Below, in pieces: positions 22,338 to 31,772 of a stretch of DNA of 34,043 nucleotides. The DNA lies in the NCBI GenBank assembly GCA_045538875.1, contig JAZQEG010000005.1, positions 1 to 34,043 of the forward strand, read 5' to 3'. The notes under the pieces are model-generated. The model worked only from the letters and a program-made list of their open reading frames with translations, did no database searches and had not been told where the DNA came from. Position numbers and translations under genes: made by a program. Source of the DNA: RGIG4708 sp045538875. GTDB taxonomy: Bacteria > Bacillota > Clostridia > UMGS1810. Positions within the stretch are counted from its first letter, which is position 1; every line of letters starts with the position of its first letter.

Positions 22338-24101
22338 ATGAAAACAGAAAACAAAATAACGGGGTATCCGTCGATTGATAAGCCTTGGTTGAAACACTAT
22401 ACAGAGGAAACAATCAATAGCCCTCTACCAAAATGCACATTTTATGAACACATTTACAAAAACAACTGTGATAGATTAGATGCTATTGCTATAGAGTACT
22501 TTGGCAATAAAATTACATATCGGAAACTTTTTGAAAATGTTGAAGTTGTAAAGCGTGCGTTATTGGCACAAGGTGTTAAAAAGGGAGAAAAGGTTATTAT
22601 GTTCACTTCCTCAACACCTGAAATGGTTTATGTAACCTTAGCATTGTGTCGTATAGGCGCAGTTGCAAATATGATTAATCCGTTGTTCAATGCTGAACAG
22701 ATTTGTGATCGTATTAATGAAACTGATGCTAAATTAATGTTAGTTCTTGATCAATTGTACGACAAAGTGAAGGGTTTGATTACTAAAACGAGTGTAAAAA
22801 AGACGGTTATTATTTCTGTTTGTAACGAAATGCCAAAAGTAATGGGAATGATTGCTGGAATCAAAATGAACAAAAAGATTTCCTATAATAAAAATGTTTT
22901 GTCTTGGAAAACATTTATTAAATTAGGAGCTCAAATCGCAGATACTAACGATGCAGAATATGAACAAGATAGACCATTAATTATGGTCTATTCTTCGGGC
23001 ACGACTGGAGCCTCAAAGGGAATTGTGTTGACAAATGATGGTATTAACGCAACGATATCTCATTATCTAAGCCCAGACTTTCCCTTTGAAAATGGTGAGA
23101 GATTTTTGCAGATGATACCTGTTTGGTTTTCTACAGGCATAGTGTTGTGTGTTTTAATGCCTATCTGTATTAGACTAACAAGTATCTTGGAACCAGTATT
23201 TAGTAAAGAAAACTTCGCCAAGGATTTAAAGAAATATAAACCTGATATGACTTTGGCAACCACCAGTCTATGGGTTTATGCTGCGGAATGCGATGAATTA
23301 AAAAACTGCAATTTGTCGCGTATAAGATATCCTATTACTGGTGGAGAAGCGGTACTTCCTCGCGTTGAAAATACAATCAATATTTTCCTTAAATCACACG
23401 GATGCAAATCTGTGTTGCTTAAGGGCTACGGAATGTGTGAACTAGGCAGCACAGTTTCTACCGATTCATCCTCTATACGAAAAAATGGTTCTACAGGATT
23501 TCCTATCAAGGGAGTTACTGTAGCTGCTTTTGATATTGATACTAATAAGGAAATGCCGTATGGGGAAAAGGGTGAAATTCGTGTCCAATCGCCTGCGAGA
23601 ATGAAAGAATACTTTAAAAATCCTGAGGCTACGAAAGAGTACTTCTTTACGGATGATAATGGTAATGTTTGGGGTCGCACAGGTGATATGGGATATGTAG
23701 ATGAAGATGGTTTTGTGTACATACTTGGCAGAGCGACTGATAATTATATCTCAGAAAAAGGAAATAAGATTTACTGTTTTGATATTGAAAATGTCGTGTT
23801 AGAAAACGAAAATGTGGCTCAATGTGAAGTTGTTGGTTTGCCAGATGACAATTTTCAAGTGCCAGTTGTTCATATTATTCTCGAAGAAGGCTGCACGTTA
23901 GGTGAATTTGAAATCATAAGCGATATACATAATAACTGTGTTTCAAAACTTGCAGATGATTGCATTCCTCGAGGATATAAAATATGCAAATCTTTCCCCG
24001 TGAAAAGCAGCGGCAAAAGAGATATGGAGTTAATTAAAAAGGACAAAGATAACTTTGTAGTTGTTAAAGATGGTGAACTAACTTATATATCCTTTAACTA
24101 A
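22338..24101 (+). CDS. AMP-dependent acyl-CoA synthetase/ligase family protein (1 of 2)
   Basis: 587 residues. ANL-superfamily motifs: YSSGTTGASKG (P-loop), YGMCELG, GRTGDMGYVDEDGFVYILGR and the C-terminal catalytic lysine in SSGKRDMEL. These enzymes activate a carboxylic acid as acyl-AMP and pass it to CoA, a carrier protein or another acceptor. The N-terminal TGYPSIDKPWLKHY motif is shared with the next gene and marks a distinct subgroup. A strong AAGGAG site precedes the ATG. Substrate unknown; neighbours suggest a fatty acid. Confidence 0.92.
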   Translation: MKTENKITGYPSIDKPWLKHYTEETINSPLPKCTFYEHIYKNNCDRLDAIAIEYFGNKITYRKLFENVEVVKRALLAQGVKKGEKVIMFTSSTPEMVYVTLALCRIGAVANMINPLFNAEQICDRINETDAKLMLVLDQLYDKVKGLITKTSVKKTVIISVCNEMPKVMGMIAGIKMNKKISYNKNVLSWKTFIKLGAQIADTNDAEYEQDRPLIMVYSSGTTGASKGIVLTNDGINATISHYLSPDFPFENGERFLQMIPVWFSTGIVLCVLMPICIRLTSILEPVFSKENFAKDLKKYKPDMTLATTSLWVYAAECDELKNCNLSRIRYPITGGEAVLPRVENTINIFLKSHGCKSVLLKGYGMCELGSTVSTDSSSIRKNGSTGFPIKGVTVAAFDIDTNKEMPYGEKGEIRVQSPARMKEYFKNPEATKEYFFTDDNGNVWGRTGDMGYVDEDGFVYILGRATDNYISEKGNKIYCFDIENVVLENENVAQCEVVGLPDDNFQVPVVHIILEEGCTLGEFEIISDIHNNCVSKLADDCIPRGYKICKSFPVKSSGKRDMELIKKDKDNFVVVKDGELTYISFN

Positions 24102-24137
24102 ATTATATACTGACATGAAATAAGGAGAAACCTATTT

Positions 24138-25856
24138 ATGAATATAGAAAGTAAAACAAGCGGTTATCCGTCAATAGACAAGCCGTGGCTTAAATGGTAT
24201 GACGAAGCAATAGTATCTTCAGATTTACCGCAAAAAACTTTATACAGTTATCTGTATGAAAATAATAAAGATTACAAAGAGAGAATAGCACTTAATTATT
24301 TTGGAAGAAAAATCAAGTATGGTAAGCTCCTTGAAAACATTGAAAAAACTGCTCGTTCTCTAAAAGCAAATGGAATCAACGAGAATAGTATAGTTACTGT
24401 TTTAATGCCCACCTTGCCTGAAACAGTGTACCTATTATATGCAATCAGCAAAATTGGTGCAACTGCAAATATGGTCGACCCCCGAACATCATCTGAAGGA
24501 ATTCTTGACTATATCAATGAAGTTAATTCAGATTTCCTGATTGTTGTAGATGTAGCATACCCAAAAATTGAAAGCATTCTTTCAAAAACAAGTGTTAAAA
24601 AGACTCTTGTTATCTCACCTGCTGACTCGTTACCACCTATTGTAAAAACACTATACAAAGTAAAAAATAAAACTAATATAACTTACAGTTCTAATTGTAT
24701 CACCTGGAAATCATTTATTGAAGAAGGAAAAAATTATTCAGAATCTACAGATTATTCATATGAGCAGAATAAACCGGTAGTAATCGTACATACCGGTGGT
24801 ACAACAGGACGTCCCAAAGGCGTTTTGCTGAGCAATTACAACTTAAATGCAGCCGCTTTTCAGTGTCAATATTGTGGCTTAGACTTCAAGAGAGAACACA
24901 AATGGTTAAACATCATGCCCCCATTCATAGCATATGGTGTTGGAAATGGGTTACATCTACCTTTGATAATCGGAATGGAAGTAGTTTTAATTCCGCAGTT
25001 TGACCCAAATAAATTTGATGAATTGTTGATGAAACACTATCCTAATCATATGGTTGGTGTGCCATCTCACTACGGAAATATTATTAACAGCAAAAAGATG
25101 CAAAAACATGATTTATCACATATCATTACTGCAATAGTTGGCGGAGATACCATGGATTCGGAGTTAGAGAAAGAAACAAACATCTTCTTTAAAGAACATA
25201 ATTGCCCAAATCAAATTATTAAAGGCTATGGAATGACCGAAGTATGTGCCGCTGTAAGTGTTTGCATATCCAACGAATGCAATAAAATAGGTAGTGTAGG
25301 AATTCCCCTTACTCATACTATTATTTCAATATTTGATTCAGAAACCGGTGAGGAATTGTCATATAATAATCATGGTGAAGTATGCATGACCGGTCCTAAT
25401 ACCATGATTGAATATTATAACAACAAAGAAGAGACAGATGCAGTTATTAAAAAACATGCTGACGGCAAACTGTGGGTACATTCAGGAGATATCGGCTATA
25501 TGACTGAAGATGGCTTTTTGTTTATCGTTGATAGAATGAAAAGAATGATCGTACGTCACGATGGATTCAAAGTATTTCCATCTATGATTGAGAAAGTCGT
25601 ATCAACTCATCATTCCGTTAAAACATGCTGTACGGTTGGAACTCAGGATACAAAACATAGTCAAGGCAAACTTCCTGTAGTACATATTGTTCTTAAAGAT
25701 GAATTTAAGGGCACAGAACATAATATTGAAAAAGAGCTTATTAAGCTATGTATCAGCGAATTACCTGAATATGCACAACCAATAAGATATGTATTCTGTG
25801 AAGCTTTGCCTCTCACTCCGATTGGAAAGATTGATTACAGGACGTTGGAAGAATAG
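24138..25856 (+). CDS. AMP-dependent acyl-CoA synthetase/ligase family protein (2 of 2)
   Basis: 572 residues. Motifs: VHTGGTTGRPKG, GYGMTEV, HSGDIGYMTEDGFLFIVDR and the catalytic lysine in TPIGKIDYRTLEE. It begins SGYPSIDKPWLKWY like its neighbour, and the two align along much of their length, so they are tandem paralogues with diverged substrate pockets. AAGGAG site 9-10 nt upstream; the gap after the first ligase is 36 nt, consistent with one transcript. Confidence 0.92.
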   Translation: MNIESKTSGYPSIDKPWLKWYDEAIVSSDLPQKTLYSYLYENNKDYKERIALNYFGRKIKYGKLLENIEKTARSLKANGINENSIVTVLMPTLPETVYLLYAISKIGATANMVDPRTSSEGILDYINEVNSDFLIVVDVAYPKIESILSKTSVKKTLVISPADSLPPIVKTLYKVKNKTNITYSSNCITWKSFIEEGKNYSESTDYSYEQNKPVVIVHTGGTTGRPKGVLLSNYNLNAAAFQCQYCGLDFKREHKWLNIMPPFIAYGVGNGLHLPLIIGMEVVLIPQFDPNKFDELLMKHYPNHMVGVPSHYGNIINSKKMQKHDLSHIITAIVGGDTMDSELEKETNIFFKEHNCPNQIIKGYGMTEVCAAVSVCISNECNKIGSVGIPLTHTIISIFDSETGEELSYNNHGEVCMTGPNTMIEYYNNKEETDAVIKKHADGKLWVHSGDIGYMTEDGFLFIVDRMKRMIVRHDGFKVFPSMIEKVVSTHHSVKTCCTVGTQDTKHSQGKLPVVHIVLKDEFKGTEHNIEKELIKLCISELPEYAQPIRYVFCEALPLTPIGKIDYRTLEE

Positions 25857-25911
25857 AATAATAGTACAGGTGAATTTATAATATGAAACAGAAATGGAGG
25901 GAGATTATAGT

Positions 25912-26064
25912 ATGTGCGATGAAAAAGATGTGCAAATGGATCAATATGACAGAACGGCTATAACATGTGATAGTGGGCATGTTGGCAGAGACTATCAGTA
26001 TGAAGAAACTGTTGATGTTTCAGAACACGAATTTGATTCACCAAGCAAAGATGAAGAAGATTAA
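25912..26064 (+). CDS. Small acidic protein of unknown function (50 residues)
   Basis: ATG at 25912 behind TGGAGGGAG (about 8 nt). The product is strongly acidic (many Asp/Glu, tail DSPSKDEED) with two Cys. It is not recognised. It lies 55 nt after the second ligase and before the promoter at 26074, so it could end the ligase operon. Another short frame starts at 25883 in a different phase but has no good site. Confidence 0.6.
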   Translation: MCDEKDVQMDQYDRTAITCDSGHVGRDYQYEETVDVSEHEFDSPSKDEED

Positions 26065-26073
26065 ATTCCTTCG

Positions 26074-26102
26074 TTGACTTCCCATCCCCTTCGTGATATT
26101 GT
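26074..26102 (+). promoter_or_regulatory. Element-type promoter of the small-gene pair
   Basis: TTGACT (26074-26079), C-rich 17-nt spacer, TATTGT (26097-26102). Same design as the recombinase promoter at 20290-20318. Confidence 0.7.
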
Positions 26103-26103
26103 T

Positions 26104-26124
26104 TGTGTCACAGGAGGTGACACA
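26104..26124 (+). promoter_or_regulatory. Palindrome overlapping start site and ribosome binding site
   Basis: TGTGTCAC-AGGAG-GTGACACA: an 8-bp perfect inverted repeat with the Shine-Dalgarno AGGAG as its centre. The expected transcription start (about 26109) falls in the left arm, so it is more likely a repressor operator than an RNA hairpin. Confidence 0.55.
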
Positions 26125-26125
26125 A

Positions 26126-26368
26126 ATGGCTAAGTACACATTGGAAGAAATTATGTACGGCGACAAATACGGAATTGAAAGTTCTGTGTTTGTAGAAGTA
26201 TTCAGGATGGTGGAGCAAAAGGTTGATGCCAAAACCATACGAGAACAACTGAATATAATTTATGTCAAGCACGCACTGCTGACAGCAAAGAAAATGATCG
26301 AAGAGGGCGACTCGATTTCGGATATACCGGAACTTGAGGCGCTCTCTTTGCGTAAGGAGGAAAAATAA
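26126..26368 (+). CDS. Small hypothetical protein of the mobile element
   Basis: 80 residues from the ATG at 26126 (AGGAGG 8 nt upstream); the open frame extends 11 codons further up but has no site there. Helical and charged (YTLEEIMYGDKYG... near the start, ending LRKEEK). Proteins like this pair with DUF6809-type genes in Firmicutes mobile elements. The stop overlaps the next start (TAATG), so the two are coupled. Function unknown. Confidence 0.75.
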   Translation: MAKYTLEEIMYGDKYGIESSVFVEVFRMVEQKVDAKTIREQLNIIYVKHALLTAKKMIEEGDSISDIPELEALSLRKEEK

Positions 26369-26652
26369 TGCATATATTTGAAGAATTCTGGTATGGGAAC
26401 ATCAACCCGATGGAAAGGCCATTCCAAAAACAAAGAGGATTTGATAAGGCATTCAGGATGCTGACCAAGAATGAAGAAAAGTTACTTGAGACCTTAAACG
26501 AGCAGGAAAAAGAATTATTTGATAAATTCAAGGCTTGCTATGATGAAATGATACAAATTACAGAATGTCAAACCTTTATAAAAGGAGTCAAATTAGGAGC
26601 AAGATTTACTATGGCTTGCTTTGAAAATGAAGACGATATATTCGATGAATAG
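26368..26652 (+). CDS. DUF6809-like small protein
   Basis: 94 residues. FEEFWYGNINPMERPFQ at the start, a helical middle (EEKLLETLNEQEKELFDKF) and FIKGVKLGARFTMACF near the end are the pattern I associate with DUF6809 proteins common on Firmicutes conjugative elements. Function unknown. Starts in overlap with the previous gene's stop; a GGAGGAA site lies just upstream. Confidence 0.75.
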   Translation: MHIFEEFWYGNINPMERPFQKQRGFDKAFRMLTKNEEKLLETLNEQEKELFDKFKACYDEMIQITECQTFIKGVKLGARFTMACFENEDDIFDE

Positions 26653-26688
26653 CATCATGAATATATCGTCAATTCATTTACACCAATA

Positions 26689-26741
26689 CCCCTGCCTCTA
26701 AAATCGATTTTAAGCGCCAGTTACAGCGGTTGAGACAGGGG
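26689..26741. terminator. Branched hairpin between convergent operons
   Basis: CCCCTG.CTC at 26689-26698 pairs with GAG.CAGGGG at 26732-26741. Inside are a TAAAATCGATTTTA palindrome and a second small hairpin (CGCCAGTTACAGCG). A short TTT follows on the plus strand. It sits between genes that end facing each other, so it may terminate one or both. Confidence 0.5.
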
Positions 26742-26798
26742 TTTAAGTAATAAACTATAATAGGGTACGGTGAATGCCCTTCCAATTTACAATATGTA

Positions 26799-27542
26799 TT
26801 AAAGAGGCGATATATATACCTTAACTTCCAATTCATCCTTACTAAGTTTTTCCAAATCAGAAATTAGGCCATATGGGTTCTGTAGAAAATTCCCACTATC
26901 ATATATAAAGCAGATTAACTTTTTACATCTTCCATTATATCTAGCAATGTCAATAGCAAGTTCCTCGCCAATTTCTCTGTCTTTCAAATTATTACGTGTC
27001 ATTTTTGTTTCAAGATATGTTTCATGCGCTGGTAAGTGAAAATCAATACGAGAATTTCCACCTGCGTATGCCGGCACATAGTCTTCTGGTCGTATATCAT
27101 CCACAAATAGTTTTAATATACCATGCATTAAATCCTGAACATCATATTCATCTATAATCACTATTGTATTTCTCGGTGTACCACCATCTTTTCGTCTGTT
27201 CAGCAAAGCTTTTGCTGCCTTGTTGAAATTAGTGCATATTTTTTCTAATATCCAATCCATATCTTGCTTTTTCGAAGCAACTGGTGGAATATCTCGAACA
27301 GCCTCTAATATTCCAATTAATTTGTGAAATCGATCTTCACCACATCCATTAGCCTTGCAACCGATTTCTTTGAAATCTATAGTAAATGTTTCATCAGGAA
27401 AATTTTGTTCTAAAAATCTAACCGTCAATTGAATCCATTTTTCATAGTCTTCGCCCGATATATAGTTCGGCACCATACTACCTTTATGATAACAACTTTT
27501 GCTCACTGTATAACCTTTTTCTATAAGTTTATTTATATCCAT
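26799..27542 (-). CDS. PD-(D/E)XK nuclease-domain protein
   Basis: 247 residues. The C-terminal half has the nuclease core: GGNSRIDFHL (Asp167), YLETK (Glu178, Lys180), then KDREIGEELAIDIARY and KLICFIYD, matching the restriction-endonuclease-like domains found at the ends of many defence proteins. The N-terminal half (about 1-110) is helical with a Cys pair (KANGCG). It has a GGAAGGG site and lies 82 nt after the previous gene, last in the five-gene operon. Expected role: DNA cleavage upon activation. Not a recognised restriction enzyme; no methylase is near. Confidence 0.85.
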   Translation of the reverse strand: MDINKLIEKGYTVSKSCYHKGSMVPNYISGEDYEKWIQLTVRFLEQNFPDETFTIDFKEIGCKANGCGEDRFHKLIGILEAVRDIPPVASKKQDMDWILEKICTNFNKAAKALLNRRKDGGTPRNTIVIIDEYDVQDLMHGILKLFVDDIRPEDYVPAYAGGNSRIDFHLPAHETYLETKMTRNNLKDREIGEELAIDIARYNGRCKKLICFIYDSGNFLQNPYGLISDLEKLSKDELEVKVYISPL

Positions 27543-27624
27543 ATGTATCCCTTCCTTTGTAACTTGTTATTAACCGTCACTTTTACATTAAAACAATTTT
27601 TCGAAATTACTAAAAATACTTATA

Positions 27625-28893
27625 CTAAGAATCATTTTCTATAATAGTAAGTATTCCCTCTACAATTTCGCTCTTTTTATTATCCTTTAAATATATTTTA
27701 AATCTAACTAATTCGTCAATCTTAGTGGCCATAAGAGTTTTTCTCTTCCTAAGCAAATACGATCTAAGTGCAGAAATGTTTTTTGCGGGTAATTTTTTAC
27801 ATATTTCTTTTATATATAGTTCTTGCTGTTCATCCCACCCATATATTCCCTTATCTTTTTCAATAAAATCTATAAGTAAATCTGTAACAGAACTATATAT
27901 ACTTGCCTTAGAAATACGCTTTTTCACATCATTAAGAGCAGGCGTGTCATAAATTAAATTCGCTAAAAACGATACATCTTTTAATGTCTTTATTTTGTTA
28001 GTTCCCTTGATCTGATTAACAAATTCGTGTTGAAGTCTACTGCTCATCAACATTTCAGCAAAAACAGTAGGATATTGTGTTTGATGCACTAACAAATAAT
28101 TAAACAATAATTGAGCTATTGTTTTTTCAGTACATCTATCTAACAAATTACAACATTTTGCCATTTCTGTTCTAAAGATTTTGTTGACTTCCTTTATATT
28201 TTTAGTTGTTGGAAATCCATTTTTTTTGCTACGTTTTATTTCGCAGATATCGTTAACAGCCCTTGCAATATTCTCAGTTAAAAACGCAAAACCGATGTTT
28301 TGGTTCAATTCATCATCGCTTTGAAGCAACTTAGTTATCAAGTCATTAGATGGCTTGATATTTAGATGATGTGTAACCATATTCAAAAGCACAAGCTTAC
28401 TTTGGTCGTTAAATGCTAATTGTTCAAAATTTAAAAAATCTATTAGACTAAGAACCTTTACGCTTTCAAATAGAACTATGAGTTCCCAATAATTAAAATC
28501 AAAAAAACATGTTACATATTCATACTTGTTTTCAAAAGAATTAGTATATAATTTTATTTTTAATCCAAATTGTTCTGAATCTCCTGACAGAAAACTTTTC
28601 AATCCTCCGTACAAGCATCCGGTTAATTTATACTTAGAAATCAGTAGACTAAGCTCCTTTTCGCAATCAAGATTTCTACGCAATAATGACATTGTAACAA
28701 TAAGTACTGCTTTGTTTTTTTCATTACCATTGATATTCTCAACATACGTGCTAAGTTCATTTATAACCGTTTTAATAGATTTATTATGTAGAATAGCATT
28801 AATTTTTTTCTTTGCATCAACGGATTTAATATTTTTATTTGCAGAATCGCTTATTACAACACTAAGCAGGTTTATGTCTTTTGCAGTTAGCAT
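27625..28893 (-). CDS. Unknown helical protein of the candidate defence operon
   Basis: 422 residues, almost wholly alpha-helical by composition, rich in Leu, Lys and Asn; no membrane span, no zinc site, no known catalytic motif that I can see. It has HEAT/ARM-like helical repetition in the middle (for example LLQSDDELNQNIGFAFLTENIARAV). It starts 3 nt after the PLD-like gene, so the two are coupled. It may be an adaptor or sensor. I do not recognise the family. Confidence 0.75.
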   Translation of the reverse strand: MLTAKDINLLSVVISDSANKNIKSVDAKKKINAILHNKSIKTVINELSTYVENINGNEKNKAVLIVTMSLLRRNLDCEKELSLLISKYKLTGCLYGGLKSFLSGDSEQFGLKIKLYTNSFENKYEYVTCFFDFNYWELIVLFESVKVLSLIDFLNFEQLAFNDQSKLVLLNMVTHHLNIKPSNDLITKLLQSDDELNQNIGFAFLTENIARAVNDICEIKRSKKNGFPTTKNIKEVNKIFRTEMAKCCNLLDRCTEKTIAQLLFNYLLVHQTQYPTVFAEMLMSSRLQHEFVNQIKGTNKIKTLKDVSFLANLIYDTPALNDVKKRISKASIYSSVTDLLIDFIEKDKGIYGWDEQQELYIKEICKKLPAKNISALRSYLLRKRKTLMATKIDELVRFKIYLKDNKKSEIVEGILTIIENDS

Positions 28894-28896
28894 AAA

Positions 28897-30279
28897 TTAT
28901 ACCCCCTTATCAGATATAATATTTCCATTGAACAGCCAATCTTTTAGTTCGCATAGAATAATTTTAGCTGCAGAATTGCTAAGTTTTGATATGCAATAAT
29001 GATTTCTTTCAAGAGAATTAATTGAAGTACCTATATTAATTCCACCATATGTGTCATCACTTTTAAATAATACAAATCTATCATGTATAGGTGATTTTGC
29101 CTGGTAGAAATGTATTCCTATATCACCTTTAAGTCTTATCATTTCTTTTAAAATGCTATCTTTTTCTATTTCACAAATTAGTTCATTTATATCTAATGCT
29201 CGTTCAGGATTAGAGCAACAAAATACAATGTGCTTTTCCTTAGACGGATAATTAGCAATAATTCTTAACCAATCTAATATAGTAGATATACCATTCTTAT
29301 CGGTAAAATATGAATCAAATAGCCACATTTCATCTTTTGTTGCTTGAAAGGCTTCTCCAATTAGTTTAGTGGCCTTATCTAATTCTCCTGGATTTATAAA
29401 AAAGATTTTATCATCAGGGCTTTCTGCTTGAATTTGTTTATTTATAGTTGCAGAAGACTCTGAAAGAATTTGAGTGTATTCTTCTATCGGTTCTCCAATC
29501 TGTGTGACATCTCCTTTTGAATCTTTTTCTATAACATATTCAGTTCCAATTTTGCTTAATTTAATAATTTGTCCCGGTTCTTTAATTTTTGTGTTTAAAA
29601 ACATATGGCGCATATAGTACACATCATTTTGATAATAAACTAATTCACCATTGTGATATATTTCCACATCATGATTGTCCCATATGCATTCTGTTTTTAT
29701 ATTTAATTCTTCCTGAAATTCCAGTATATCGGTTTTTATACTCGAAACTATTAACTTACCTTTTTTGAAATGAACAATAATTGTAGAATTGGCTGGAATA
29801 TTTTTAAAAACAATATTATTTTCCTTATTGCAACTATAGTTTCGCTCATAGCACTTACATACAAAAATATCACCGCAAAACATTGGATTTGTTTTGATAT
29901 CTATTCCCATATATTTCTCTACAAACTCACTAATGCTTATATATTCATCGACAGAGAGTTTCAGCGAAAATGAATTATTCTGTAATTTGAATATGTTTGA
30001 TGGTTTGTTTAAATAGCTATAATGAATTACATGTGCACATGCACCATCCCCATATGGATTTAAAGATTCTCCAGGTGGAATTATACCTTCATCTTTTGTA
30101 ATCCAATCTTTAATATTTTCTGTTTCTTTGTCTTCGACAAAAGTCTCTATAAATTTCAAACTGTATTTGCCTATTTTTTCTGTTTTTTCTATTTTTCTCT
30201 TGGGTACATCTTTATCTAACCCCAGATGGTATATTGTCAAAATGGTTTGTCCACCATATATTACTTTATCACAAATCAC
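28897..30279 (-). CDS. Protein with C-terminal PLD-like nuclease domain
   Basis: 460 residues. The last third holds MWLFDSYFTDKNGISTILDWL and SPIHDRFVLF (His399) followed by INIGTSINSLERNHYCISKL. This is the single-HKD-like pattern of phospholipase D-superfamily nucleases found in defence loci, with HDRF in place of the standard HxK. The first 300 residues are beta-rich and unrecognised, possibly a sensor. It overlaps the HEPN gene by 11 bp and precedes the unknown helical gene by 3 nt, so all are translated together. It may resemble VPA1262-type proteins; I am unsure. Confidence 0.8.
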   Translation of the reverse strand: MICDKVIYGGQTILTIYHLGLDKDVPKRKIEKTEKIGKYSLKFIETFVEDKETENIKDWITKDEGIIPPGESLNPYGDGACAHVIHYSYLNKPSNIFKLQNNSFSLKLSVDEYISISEFVEKYMGIDIKTNPMFCGDIFVCKCYERNYSCNKENNIVFKNIPANSTIIVHFKKGKLIVSSIKTDILEFQEELNIKTECIWDNHDVEIYHNGELVYYQNDVYYMRHMFLNTKIKEPGQIIKLSKIGTEYVIEKDSKGDVTQIGEPIEEYTQILSESSATINKQIQAESPDDKIFFINPGELDKATKLIGEAFQATKDEMWLFDSYFTDKNGISTILDWLRIIANYPSKEKHIVFCCSNPERALDINELICEIEKDSILKEMIRLKGDIGIHFYQAKSPIHDRFVLFKSDDTYGGINIGTSINSLERNHYCISKLSNSAAKIILCELKDWLFNGNIISDKGV

Positions 30280-31765
30280 GCTTTTTCTCCTTTTTCAAAT
30301 TTTCATTAACAGCTATAACCAAATAGATAAGGGCCTCTCTAAATAATTTGAGTATTCTAAAAACATTATGCTCTATTTGACCATCGGTGACAAAAGTAGT
30401 AAATTTAGAGATTTTGTTTATTGCAAGATTATCTACCGTTCTTAATACATTATGTTCCATATCATTTCTCATTTTAAACATGATTATGGAATATGGATCG
30501 GTAACACAAACTTTTTTATCATCTAATAAATCCTTCTGCAACCAGTATAATGCTTTCAGTCCAACATTATCTAACTGTTTTGTTAATGGATTGGGAATTG
30601 TAAAGAAAACCTCTCCATTACGACCTTTCAACTCCTCTTTCCAAATGTTCTTAAAACTCACATTACTGCCTTTTAATCCAACATTAAAATACTCATTGAT
30701 AAAAAATCCTATCCTGTCAAATGCTGAATATATTATTCTAAAAGACATTCTCATTAGTGTATCATTATACGAATAATTAGCAGTATCTTTTATGTCTACT
30801 AAATCTATATCCTTTTCAAATAAATACTTTTGCTTGTTGTCTTCCGAGGTATACCATAAGTAACGAGCATGTATGTATTCTGATTTTAATTGATTAAACA
30901 ATCCAATAAATTCATCTTTTCCTTCTCCTGCATTAAAAGGTAACACAAGACTATCAACTAAAAAGCAAGGATCTGCTAATATTTCGGCACAGGGATCTAA
31001 AAATAATCTAAAGAGACCTATATAATCTCTATAGATTTTCTCCTTCTCATTATCAACAAAATAATCAGGTAACTTCAATTCCTTAATCAAAAAATTATTA
31101 ATATAATCTTTATGAAATATTGAAAATGCCTTTTTCAAACCACTCAAATATTCCAGATTTTCTAAATTGTAATCATATTTTTTAGTATACTCAAAATAGT
31201 AATATGAAGCATGCTGATAATATTGTTCTTCATATTTTCGTGTTTGAAGAAACGAATAGTCAAGCAATGTTCTTGATAAGTTTAAACTAGCCATTGAGAA
31301 AGATTCTTCAATAGAAAGTGCATTAAAAAAACTATCAATCGATGCAATATATCTACCTGTAGCCTTTAGAGCATTTCCTAAATTGGTATAGGTGCGCATG
31401 GCAATATAATTTAAAACAAATAACTCATCGTCACAAACCTTATCTTGGTTTTCTTCATAAAACATTATGACTTTTCTATAATGCAAAATTTCTTTTTCAA
31501 GGTAACTGTCTACATGGTCTATGTTTCTTAGATCACTATATGCCGTAGCAATATCATAGTTAAGCTGCATTTTATTTGCTAATGTTAGCGAGTGTTCTTT
31601 TATTTTTTTAGCTTTTTCTATTAATTTTAAGGTTTCAGCAGTATTCTTATCAAAGAAGCATTTGTCGAAATTAATACTTAATTCATCAATCTCTTTAGTT
31701 ATATAAACCGAATGAATATGATGAAATTTTTCAATTTGTTCTTTTATTGTAAGCTCATTTTTCAT
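30269..31765 (-). CDS. TPR plus LA2681-type HEPN domain protein
   Basis: 498 residues. N-terminal helical repeats (about 1-220) include TPR-like pairs such as AMRTYTNLGNALKATGRYIASIDSFFNALSI. The C-terminal part (about 290-485) matches the LA2681-like HEPN domain as I know it, with the HEPN Rx4H motif RNDMEH (Arg433, His438). HEPN proteins are usually metal-independent RNases used as toxins or defence effectors. Here the TPR part would sense or bind a partner and the HEPN part cut RNA. It overlaps the next gene by 11 bp. Confidence 0.87.
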   Translation of the reverse strand: MKNELTIKEQIEKFHHIHSVYITKEIDELSINFDKCFFDKNTAETLKLIEKAKKIKEHSLTLANKMQLNYDIATAYSDLRNIDHVDSYLEKEILHYRKVIMFYEENQDKVCDDELFVLNYIAMRTYTNLGNALKATGRYIASIDSFFNALSIEESFSMASLNLSRTLLDYSFLQTRKYEEQYYQHASYYYFEYTKKYDYNLENLEYLSGLKKAFSIFHKDYINNFLIKELKLPDYFVDNEKEKIYRDYIGLFRLFLDPCAEILADPCFLVDSLVLPFNAGEGKDEFIGLFNQLKSEYIHARYLWYTSEDNKQKYLFEKDIDLVDIKDTANYSYNDTLMRMSFRIIYSAFDRIGFFINEYFNVGLKGSNVSFKNIWKEELKGRNGEVFFTIPNPLTKQLDNVGLKALYWLQKDLLDDKKVCVTDPYSIIMFKMRNDMEHNVLRTVDNLAINKISKFTTFVTDGQIEHNVFRILKLFREALIYLVIAVNENLKKEKKRDL

Positions 31766-31772
31766 ACGATAA

